NCBI GenBank assembly: GCA_903910215.1
Contig: CAIVYV010000189.1
Span: 1-7,877 of the forward strand
Direction: 5' to 3'
Length of the DNA stretch: 7,877 bases
Source of the DNA: an uncultured Pseudomonadota bacterium
GTDB taxonomy: Bacteria > Pseudomonadota > Gammaproteobacteria > Steroidobacterales > Steroidobacteraceae
This document shows, in pieces, positions 1 to 7,877 of this stretch. Numbering within the stretch: position 1 is the first letter of the stretch; the number at the start of each line of letters is the position of its first letter. The notes under the pieces are model-generated. The model made no database searches, was not told the DNA's origin, and saw only the letters and a program-made list of their open reading frames with translations. A program made the translations under genes and the position numbers.

Positions 1-732
1 CGCATCGGCCGAAAGCTCACTGACATGCAGCTTACGTTCGACACTGCTGCCTTCGCGATCGACCACTTTGACGCTCTGACGACGCACTTCGGCAACATCG
101 CCCTCTTCGAGGAAGAGGAAGCTCCGGGTGACTGGTAATAGTGCGGCGATATCCGAGGCAACGAAATTTTCGCCCTTACCCAAGCCGATGACGACGGGGC
201 AGCCCTCGCGCGCCAAGATCACGCGATCGGGGTCGCGCTCGCTAACAACGGCTAACGCGTAAGCACCTTCGAGTTCGCTCACGGTGGCGCGTACCGCCTT
301 GAAGAGGTCACCGACGGATTTCATGTGATGATGGATACGATGAGCGATGACTTCAGTGTCGGTTTCCGAAGTGAACTCGTACCCAGCGGCTCGCAACTCG
401 GCTCGCAACTCATCGTGGTTTTCGATGATGCCGTTGTGAACGATGGCGAGGCCGTCTTCGGAAATGTGCGGATGCGCGTTACGTTCGCTCGGCACACCAT
501 GGGTAGCCCAGCGCGTGTGCGCGATTCCAATCGAGCCATGGGTTGGTGATGCATCGATGGCATCTTGCAGGATCTGCACTTTGCCCACCGTGCGCACCCG
601 CTTGAGATGCCCAGAACCGTCGAGAACGGCGACCCCAGCAGAGTCGTAGCCGCGGTATTCGAGCCGACGCAAGCCCTCGATCAGGACGGGGACGATATCG
701 CGCTCAGCAATGGCTCCGACGATTCCGCACAT
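1..732 (-). CDS. glmS: Glutamine-fructose-6-phosphate aminotransferase, N-terminal part (cut by window edge)
   Basis: The first 244 codons of glucosamine-6-phosphate synthase, which transfers the glutamine amide nitrogen to fructose-6-phosphate to give glucosamine-6-phosphate, the first committed step to UDP-GlcNAc in the cytoplasm. The protein begins MCGIVGAIAERD, so Cys2 is the N-terminal nucleophile exposed once Met is removed; this fixes the start. Other glutaminase-domain landmarks are RGYDSAG (27-33), HTRWATHG (72-79, glutamine binding), HNGIIENH (99-106) and SETDTEV (122-128). The fragment covers almost exactly the class II glutamine amidotransferase domain. The two sugar-isomerase (SIS) domains, normally bringing the enzyme to about 610 residues, lie beyond position 1. 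The frame is open to the edge, so this is truncation by the window. It is the last gene seen of the run and follows glmU after 87 bases. The Shine-Dalgarno is weak (CGGA about 9 bases before ATG), leaving room for regulated translation. Identification is secure. Confidence 0.97.
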   Translation of the reverse strand, partial: MCGIVGAIAERDIVPVLIEGLRRLEYRGYDSAGVAVLDGSGHLKRVRTVGKVQILQDAIDASPTHGSIGIAHTRWATHGVPSERNAHPHISEDGLAIVHNGIIENHDELRAELRAAGYEFTSETDTEVIAHRIHHHMKSVGDLFKAVRATVSELEGAYALAVVSERDPDRVILAREGCPVVIGLGKGENFVASDIAALLPVTRSFLFLEEGDVAEVRRQSVKVVDREGSSVERKLHVSELSADA

Positions 733-819
733 GTAGCAAAGTCCGGTTGGATAAAGGCGTATTTTGCGCCTTTTCTCGGGGCATATACATCACCCGAAGT
801 GGGTGGATCGCGCTGGGCG
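733..819 (-). promoter_or_regulatory. glmU-glmS intergenic leader with two inverted repeats
   Basis: This 87-base gap holds two possible RNA hairpins in the glmS leader. In the transcribed direction the first pairs CACCC with GGGTG (791-795 with 801-805, 5-base loop). The second pairs AAAGGCG with CGCCTTT (753-759 with 767-773, 7-base loop) and ends 20 bases before the glmS ATG. The second has a short, interrupted T-run after its GC stem, so it might be a weak terminator or attenuator. Equally it could be a processing or protective structure that adjusts GlmS relative to GlmU. In E. coli the glmUS message is cut by RNase E near the glmU stop and glmS is activated by the GlmZ small RNA; whether anything similar occurs here cannot be seen. 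No convincing promoter was recognised. The stems are seen directly; their function is inference. Confidence 0.45.
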
Positions 820-2220
820 TCAGCGCTTCTTCTGCGGCCGTTTCCAGCCATCGAGGGTGAGCTGCTTGGCTCGTGCAACGGTGAGCTTGCCCGCCGGCAC
901 GTCTTTGGTGACGGTCGAACCCGCACCGACGGTCGCGCCTTCGCCGATCGTGATCGGAGCGACGAGAACCGAATTGGATCCGGTGTGCGCGTCATCACCG
1001 ATGGTGGTGTGATGTTTATTGGCACCGTCGTAATTGGCCACGATGGTGCCGGCGCCAATATTCACCCGCGCGCCGACGGTCGCATCACCGACGTAGGCAA
1101 GATGATTGGCTTTGGCGCCCGTTGCCATCGATGAATTTTTGACCTCGACGAAGTTGCCGATGTGGACATCGTCTGCGAGCTTCGCGCCCGGTCGTAGCCG
1201 CGCAAACGGCCCGATGAGTGACCCGGCACCGACGCTCGCTTGCTCGATCACGCAGTGAGGATGGATCACGGCATCGCCCGCGATATCGCAGTCACGCAGT
1301 ACGCAATTCGGACCGATGCGTACTCGATCGCCAAGCGTGACTCGCCCTTCGAAGACGACATTGATATCGATTAAGACATCGCGACCGATCGACAGAGAGC
1401 CTCGAACATCGACCCGTGCAGGATCGACGAGCGTGGCACCCGCCTGCATCAGCTCACGTGCGCGCAGACGTCGGTGCTCAGCTTCGACCTCGGCCAGCTG
1501 CAACTTGTCGTTGATACCGAGCACTTCGGCAATCGTCGGCGCAATGAGGGGTTTGACCTCGATACCATCGGCAACGGCCATTTCGATGATATCGGTGAGG
1601 TAATACTCACCCTGAGCGTTGCTGTTCTTCAGACGAGCGAGCCAAGCGCGCAATTGGATGACGGGTACAGCCATAACACCCGTGTTGCCTTCACGGATCG
1701 TAAGTTCATCGGCCGTCGCATCTTTCTGCTCGACGATGCGTAGCACCTTGCCGTCAGCATCACGCACGATGCGGCCGTAACCCGTTGGGTCGTCGAGCAT
1801 GACGGTCAACAGGGACATAGCACCCTCTCCGGCCAGTGCCAGCAAGTTCGCGAGCGTATCTGCTCGAATCAGCGGCACATCGCCATAGAGAATGAGCGCA
1901 ATGGCATCGTCGTTGAGTGCAGGCAGTGCTTGCTGCACGGCGTGGCCGGTGCCGAGTTGCTCAGCCTGCAACGCCCACTGTAATTCGGAATCTGCAGCGA
2001 AGGCTTCGCGAACGCGATCGCCCCCGTGCCCGAAGACCACGTGAACTGAAGCAGGATTCAAACTTTGAGCTGTGGAGATCACGTGGCCGAGAAGAGGCCG
2101 GCCAGCCAACGGCTGCAAGACTTTCGGCAAGTCGGACTTCATCCGCTTGCCCTGGCCTGCAGCCAGAATGACGATCGAGAGAGGCAAACCAGACCGAGCG
2201 CTGCTCGAGTCTCGGGCCAT
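820..2220 (-). CDS. glmU: Bifunctional GlcNAc-1-phosphate uridyltransferase / glucosamine-1-phosphate acetyltransferase
   Basis: A 466-residue cytoplasmic enzyme (E. coli GlmU is 456) catalysing the last two steps to UDP-GlcNAc. The C-terminal half acetylates glucosamine-1-phosphate with acetyl-CoA; the N-terminal half adds UMP from UTP. The pyrophosphorylase domain shows LAAGQGKRM (19-27) followed by LPK (31-33), QLGTGHA (88-94), YGDVPL with likely metal-binding Asp114 (112-117), DDPTGYGR (143-150), and Asn179 and Asn237 equivalent to the E. coli metal and sugar ligands. From about 265 onward come imperfect hexapeptide repeats of the left-handed beta-helix, with RLRPG (341-345), catalytic-type His373 in KANHLAYVGDA, and NYDGANK (396-402). 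The loop has Lys where E. coli has Thr (GKRM instead of GTRM), a variant I recall from betaproteobacteria. The ATG lies 2 bases after the atpC stop, with AAAGG (2227-2231) at good spacing inside the end of atpC. It leaves 13 residues before the conserved LSIVILAAG, longer than usual; a TTG at 2185-2187 is an alternative start but lacks an evident ribosome site. Confidence 0.97.
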   Translation of the reverse strand: MARDSSSARSGLPLSIVILAAGQGKRMKSDLPKVLQPLAGRPLLGHVISTAQSLNPASVHVVFGHGGDRVREAFAADSELQWALQAEQLGTGHAVQQALPALNDDAIALILYGDVPLIRADTLANLLALAGEGAMSLLTVMLDDPTGYGRIVRDADGKVLRIVEQKDATADELTIREGNTGVMAVPVIQLRAWLARLKNSNAQGEYYLTDIIEMAVADGIEVKPLIAPTIAEVLGINDKLQLAEVEAEHRRLRARELMQAGATLVDPARVDVRGSLSIGRDVLIDINVVFEGRVTLGDRVRIGPNCVLRDCDIAGDAVIHPHCVIEQASVGAGSLIGPFARLRPGAKLADDVHIGNFVEVKNSSMATGAKANHLAYVGDATVGARVNIGAGTIVANYDGANKHHTTIGDDAHTGSNSVLVAPITIGEGATVGAGSTVTKDVPAGKLTVARAKQLTLDGWKRPQKKR

Positions 2221-2222
2221 GA

Positions 2223-2648
2223 TCAGCCTTTGGTCTTGCGCAGCTTCGCGATCATCTTCAGCTGAGCGGCTGCGCGAACGAGTTCGGCAAGTGCCTCAGC
2301 TTCGGAGACCTTGTCGATGTTGCTGGCAAGCAATTCTTCAGCGCGTTGCTTGGCCTCAATGGCGCGGGCTTCATCGAGATCGTGGGCACGCAAGGCGGTG
2401 TCGGCAAGGACCGTCACCTTCTTGGGCTGAATCTCGATGGCACCACCGCCGACGAAGAAAGACTGTTCCTCGCCTTCCGGCGTCAGTACGCGCACTTCAC
2501 CAGACTTGAGCAGCGTCAGCAGCGGAGCGTGACGGGGCGCGATGCCCATCTCACCCTGCGACGCTGGGACGAACACCATCTTCGCCGCTCCGGAGAAGAT
2601 CTCGCCTTCGGCGCTGACGATATCGCAATGGATGGTGTTGTCGGCCAT
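2223..2648 (-). CDS. atpC: ATP synthase F1 subunit epsilon
   Basis: A 141-residue central-stalk subunit (E. coli 139) that binds gamma and the c-ring and restrains ATP hydrolysis through its mobile C-terminal helices. The N-terminal beta-sandwich (about 1-85) carries the family signatures DIVSAEGEIFSG (9-20), GEMGIAPRHAPLL (32-44) and VTVLADTALR (78-87). DLDEARA (90-96) opens the helical hairpin, which continues in an Ala/Leu/Lys-rich helix to the end. Thus the inhibitory C-terminal domain is present in full, not lost as in some lineages. The ATG lies 27 bases after the atpD stop, with only a weak GGG-type ribosome site about 10 bases upstream. It is the last ATP synthase gene; its final codons double as the ribosome-binding region of glmU, which begins 2 bases after its TGA. 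Confidence 0.97.
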   Translation of the reverse strand: MADNTIHCDIVSAEGEIFSGAAKMVFVPASQGEMGIAPRHAPLLTLLKSGEVRVLTPEGEEQSFFVGGGAIEIQPKKVTVLADTALRAHDLDEARAIEAKQRAEELLASNIDKVSEAEALAELVRAAAQLKMIAKLRKTKG

Positions 2649-2675
2649 GTGGGATTACCCGTGTTGCAACCGCGA

Positions 2676-4097
<1,422 letters not shown>

Positions 4098-4138
4098 GTC
4101 GGTACCCTGTGCCTTGTATTCGTGTTCGAGTCGCGTAA

Positions 4139-4999
4139 TCAGACTGCGGCAGCGCCGCCGACGATTTCCGCCAATTCTTTGGTAATCGCCGCCTGACGCG
4201 CCTTGTTGTAGACGAGTTGCAGATCGCCGATCAGTTTGCCTGCGTTATCCGAGGCCGCCTTCATGGCGACCATGCGCGCTGCCATTTCACAGGCAACGCT
4301 TTCTACGGCGCCGCGATAAACTTGCGATTCGATATAGCGCATCAAGACGCCATCGAGCAGTTCGCCCGCGCTCGGTTCGTAGATGTAGTCCCAATAATCC
4401 TGCAGATCATCGACATCGACCGTCTCGGCCGGCAGCAATTGCGTCACCGTCGGCTTTTGAGTCATCGTGTTGACGAACTCGGCGTTGACGATGAAGAGTC
4501 GATCGATGGTGCCATCCTTGTAGGCATCCAACATGACCTTCACCGAACCGAGCAAATCACGGACGTGCGGCTTATCGCCAAGACCCGTGACACTCGCGAG
4601 CACCGGCGCACCGAGGCGACGGAAGAACGCCACACCCTTGCTACCCAGTAGGCAAAGATTCACTTTGGCGCCCTTGCCTTGCCACTCACGCATCATCGTC
4701 AAGGTGGTTTTGAAGACGTTGGTGTTGAGTGCACCGCACAGACCACGATCACTCGACACCACGATGATGCCGATCGACTGCGCTTCGCGCTCGATCAGAT
4801 ACGGGTGCTTATAGTCGGGGTTCGCTTTCTTCAAGTGACCGATGACGTTGCGGATCTTCTCGGCATAGGGACGCGAGAGGCGCATGCGATCCTGGGCGCG
4901 GCGCATCTTGCTCGCAGCGACCATCTCCATCGCCTTGGTGATCTTCTGAGTGCTCTTCACACTCGAGATCTTGTTGCGTATTTCCTTTGTGCCGGGCAT
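4139..4999 (-). CDS. atpG: ATP synthase F1 subunit gamma (rotor shaft)
   Basis: A 286-residue central-shaft subunit (E. coli 287). Its N- and C-terminal helices form the coiled coil that turns inside the alpha3-beta3 ring, and its globular middle contacts epsilon and the c-ring. The N-terminal helix shows KEIRNKISSVKSTQKITKAM (5-24) and MVAASKMRRAQ (26-36). The middle Rossmann-like part has SSDRGLCGALN (82-92), where many relatives have CGGLN. The C-terminal helix carries ESVACEMAARMVAMKAASDN (233-252) and VYNKARQAAITKELAEIVGG (263-282), the usual signature ending. Length and both ends match the family, so it is complete. The ATG lies 14 bases after the atpA stop. I see no good Shine-Dalgarno in that gap, so translation may depend on ribosomes arriving from atpA; that part is inference. 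Confidence 0.97.
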   Translation of the reverse strand: MPGTKEIRNKISSVKSTQKITKAMEMVAASKMRRAQDRMRLSRPYAEKIRNVIGHLKKANPDYKHPYLIEREAQSIGIIVVSSDRGLCGALNTNVFKTTLTMMREWQGKGAKVNLCLLGSKGVAFFRRLGAPVLASVTGLGDKPHVRDLLGSVKVMLDAYKDGTIDRLFIVNAEFVNTMTQKPTVTQLLPAETVDVDDLQDYWDYIYEPSAGELLDGVLMRYIESQVYRGAVESVACEMAARMVAMKAASDNAGKLIGDLQLVYNKARQAAITKELAEIVGGAAAV

Positions 5000-5013
5000 G
5001 CGTTGTCAGCCGA

Positions 5014-6552
<1,539 letters not shown>

Positions 6553-6558
6553 GTGTGG

Positions 6559-6564
6559 TCCTCT
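6559..6564 (-). promoter_or_regulatory. Strong Shine-Dalgarno of atpA
   Basis: AGAGGA on the minus strand, 6 bases before the atpA ATG. It is the best match to the anti-Shine-Dalgarno sequence among the junctions in this window and supports the chosen start. It fits the need for three alpha copies per complex against one delta encoded just upstream. Confidence 0.7.
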
Positions 6565-6585
6565 AAAAATCCTGCGACGACCGGC

Positions 6586-7125
6586 TCAAACGCCAGCCAT
6601 GGTGTTACCGAGTCGCTCGATACGCCCGCGCAGCGAGCCATCGACGACGAAATCTCCCGCCTTCACAACCGCGCCACCGATCAAAGCCGGATCGACGTGG
6701 GTGCTGAGTCGCACCGTGCGCTTCAAGCGCGCGGTCAACGCTTTCGACAACTTCTCGCTCTGCTCCGGCGTCAACGGCATGGCAGAGGTCACGGTCACAT
6801 CGACCGTGTTCTCGACCTCGGCGCGCAAGGCGGCGTACTGCTCGGCGATTTGCGGCAGCGCAGCCAAACGACCGTTGTCAGCCAACAATTGCACGAAGTT
6901 GCGCGCCTGCGGATCGCCCGCGGCACCGACGACATCGAGCAGAAAGCTGACGAGATCCGCACGTTTGACGTGCGGATTGCCGATCAACGGCCGCACTCGC
7001 TCGTCGCCGACCGCCATGCTCGCATTCGCCAGCAACTCGCCCCACGGTGCGAGTTGCTTTGCGGCATGCGCGTGGTCGAACGCGGCGCGCGCGTAAGGCC
7101 GTGCGATGGTTGCCTCGTCAGCCAC
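6586..7125 (-). CDS. atpH: ATP synthase F1 subunit delta (peripheral stalk cap)
   Basis: A 179-residue subunit (E. coli 177) that sits on top of F1 and ties the alpha N-termini to the C-termini of the b dimer. The N-terminal six-helix domain opens with TIARPYARAAFDHA (6-19); NGRLAALPQIAEQY (84-97) is the usual central signature. The C-terminal part carries GGAVVKAGDFVVDGSLRGR (150-168), the family's end motif. The start codon is GTG (complement of cac at 7123-7125), giving MADEATIARPY, the expected N-terminus; no ATG would fit better. The start overlaps the last 8 bases of atpF (GTGGCTGA contains the atpF stop), which suggests translational coupling. GGAAG lies about 9 bases upstream inside atpF. 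It is followed after 33 bases by atpA. Confidence 0.96.
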   Translation of the reverse strand: MADEATIARPYARAAFDHAHAAKQLAPWGELLANASMAVGDERVRPLIGNPHVKRADLVSFLLDVVGAAGDPQARNFVQLLADNGRLAALPQIAEQYAALRAEVENTVDVTVTSAMPLTPEQSEKLSKALTARLKRTVRLSTHVDPALIGGAVVKAGDFVVDGSLRGRIERLGNTMAGV

Positions 7126-7597
7126 GGGCGATTTCTTCCGCCAGTTTGTCGAGCAGCTGCGCGTGCGTCTTCGCGTCTACTTCACGCTCGAGCAAACGCG
7201 AGGCGCCCACGACGACCATCGAACCGAACTCCTTACGCAACTCTTCGCGAGCGCGGCCGGTTTCGGTAGCCGCTTCGTCGCGAGCGGCGGCGACAATACG
7301 CGCGCCCTCGGTCTGAGCAGACTGCTTGGCAGCTTCGATCGCTTCGTTGGAGCGGCGAGCGGCCTGATCCTCGATCTGCTTGGCGCGATCACGCGCTTCG
7401 CGAACGATCGCATCAGCCCGCTGCGTTGCCTCGGTCAGGTCCTTTTGGCCCTTGTCGGCGGCAGCCAGCCCGTCGGCGATTTTCTTCTGTCGCTCTTCGA
7501 TGGCGCCGATGATCGACGGCCAGCCGAAGCGCATGACGAGCCAGGCGACCGCGAGGAACGCGAGGCCCTGGATGATCAGCGTGACGGTGATACTCAT
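7118..7597 (-). CDS. atpF: ATP synthase Fo subunit b (peripheral stalk)
   Basis: A 159-residue membrane-anchored stalk subunit (E. coli 156), two copies per complex, holding the stator against rotation. Residues about 5-24 form a single hydrophobic membrane helix (LIIQGLAFLAVAWLVMRF), then WPSIIGAIEERQKKIADGL (26-44), the conserved neck including Arg36. From about 34 to 122 the sequence is a charged Ala-rich long helix, the right-handed coiled-coil dimer region, ending in GRAREELRKEFG (114-125). The last part binds delta. The chosen ATG gives a short periplasmic N-terminus like relatives. The gene follows atpE after 58 bases that contain a strong hairpin, and its 3' end overlaps the atpH GTG start by 8 bases. 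Only one b gene is seen here, with no b' duplicate. Confidence 0.97.
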   Translation of the reverse strand: MSITVTLIIQGLAFLAVAWLVMRFGWPSIIGAIEERQKKIADGLAAADKGQKDLTEATQRADAIVREARDRAKQIEDQAARRSNEAIEAAKQSAQTEGARIVAAARDEAATETGRAREELRKEFGSMVVVGASRLLEREVDAKTHAQLLDKLAEEIARG

Positions 7598-7655
7598 GCT
7601 CTTCTACCCCTGTTGCCTGGATCGGCACCCGCCCGATGGCGGGTGCGGGCGGCGA
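7598..7655 (-). promoter_or_regulatory. atpE-atpF intergenic region with a strong GC-rich hairpin
   Basis: A perfect 9-bp inverted repeat: gcacccgcc at 7625-7633 pairs with ggcgggtgc at 7638-7646 around a 4-base loop. In the message it begins 9 bases after the atpE stop and ends 27 bases before the atpF ATG. No T-run follows it in the transcribed direction, so it does not look like an intrinsic terminator. More likely roles are protecting the 3' end of atpE message or partial attenuation, which would suit the c subunit being needed at about ten or more copies per complex against two b. The stem is seen directly; the role is inference. Confidence 0.55.
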
Positions 7656-7877
7656 TTAGCCGACGCCGAGAGCCGACAGGAACGGGTTCGCGAAGATGAG
7701 CAACAGCGCGATGGCGACACCGATGATGGGCACCGCGTCGAGCAAGCCGGCGACGATGAACATCTTGGTCTGCAGCATGTTGGTCAGCTCAGGCTGACGG
7801 GCCGCACCTTCGAGGAACTTGCCGCCGAGCAGCGCGAAGCCGATGGCGGTACCGAGCGCGCCGAGACCGATGAGCAG
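7656..7877 (-). CDS. atpE: ATP synthase Fo subunit c (proteolipid), C-terminal part (cut by window edge)
   Basis: The last 73 codons plus TAA of the c-ring subunit; the N-terminal dozen or so residues lie beyond the window's right edge. Two membrane helices form a hairpin. The first has the glycine-rich face GLGALGTAIGF (in-window residues 4-14), then the polar loop GGKFLEGAARQPEL (18-31) that contacts gamma and epsilon. The second helix reads FIVAGLLDAVPIIG (40-53), in which the Asp of GLLDA is the proton-carrying carboxylate equivalent to E. coli Asp61. The C-terminus runs past the E. coli end with FANPF, as I recall for Pseudomonas-type c subunits. The helices lack the Gln and Glu-Thr/Ser ligands of sodium-translocating c-rings, so a proton-driven enzyme is inferred. 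atpB and atpI are expected just upstream, outside the window. Confidence 0.96.
   Translation of the reverse strand: MLIGLGALGTAIGFALLGGKFLEGAARQPELTNMLQTKMFIVAGLLDAVPIIGVAIALLLIFANPFLSALGVG

Noticed and set aside
388..411. A perfect tandem duplication of the 12-base unit ggctcgcaactc within glmS.
   Set aside because: It encodes ELRAELRA, but the homologous E. coli segment has the same length, so this is not an insertion; repeated residues with the same codon choice explain it.
1..732. A Tn7 attachment site associated with glmS.
   Set aside because: The Tn7 target lies at and beyond the 3' end of glmS, which is outside this window.
753..774. Plus-strand reading of the glmU-glmS hairpin as an intrinsic terminator, since four T follow the stem on that strand.
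   Set aside because: There is no plus-strand gene to terminate, and the T-run is short and partly inside the stem.
733..819. A glmS ribozyme/riboswitch in the glmS leader.
   Set aside because: The gap of 87 bases is too short for the known ribozyme, which is found mainly in Gram-positive bacteria, and its core was not recognised.
565..1134. A 189-codon plus-strand open frame across the glmU-glmS gap.
   Set aside because: It overlaps the start of glmS and the end of glmU in antisense, with no ribosome site or family resemblance.

Overview
This window is an ordinary, intact stretch of bacterial core genome. It holds most of an F-type (F1Fo) ATP synthase operon followed by the two genes that make UDP-N-acetylglucosamine precursors. 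All nine genes lie on the minus strand, so transcription runs from high to low coordinates: atpE (3' part) - atpF - atpH - atpA - atpG - atpD - atpC - glmU - glmS (5' part). Both edge genes are cut by the window, not by mutation. I saw no frameshift, insertion sequence, tRNA, CRISPR array or transferred segment.

The order atpEFHAGDC-glmU-glmS and the protein sequences point to a gammaproteobacterium with fairly GC-rich DNA. AtpD carries two short insertions relative to E. coli. One resembles betaproteobacterial subunits and the other xanthomonad-type subunits. GlmU has the GKRM form of its nucleotide-binding loop. Together these suggest a deep-branching or Xanthomonas-related gammaproteobacterium rather than an enteric. 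This placement is inference from remembered family sequences.

Layout: 7656-7877 encodes the Fo proton-carrying c subunit. 7118-7597 and 6586-7125 encode the peripheral stalk (b and delta), and overlap by 8 bases with a GTG start for atpH. 5014-6552, 4139-4999, 2676-4097 and 2223-2648 encode F1 subunits alpha, gamma, beta and epsilon, separated by 14-41 bases. glmU (820-2220) starts only 2 bases after the atpC stop. glmS (1-732) follows after an 87-base gap that contains two inverted repeats. Another strong hairpin sits in the 58-base atpE-atpF gap.

The ATP synthase genes together build a membrane rotary enzyme that couples proton flow to ATP synthesis. GlmS makes glucosamine-6-phosphate from fructose-6-phosphate and glutamine. 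After GlmM (not in this window) isomerises it, GlmU acetylates and uridylylates it to UDP-GlcNAc for peptidoglycan and lipopolysaccharide. No undescribed system was found. The points worth a second look concern expression: the intergenic hairpins and the very tight atpC-glmU junction.
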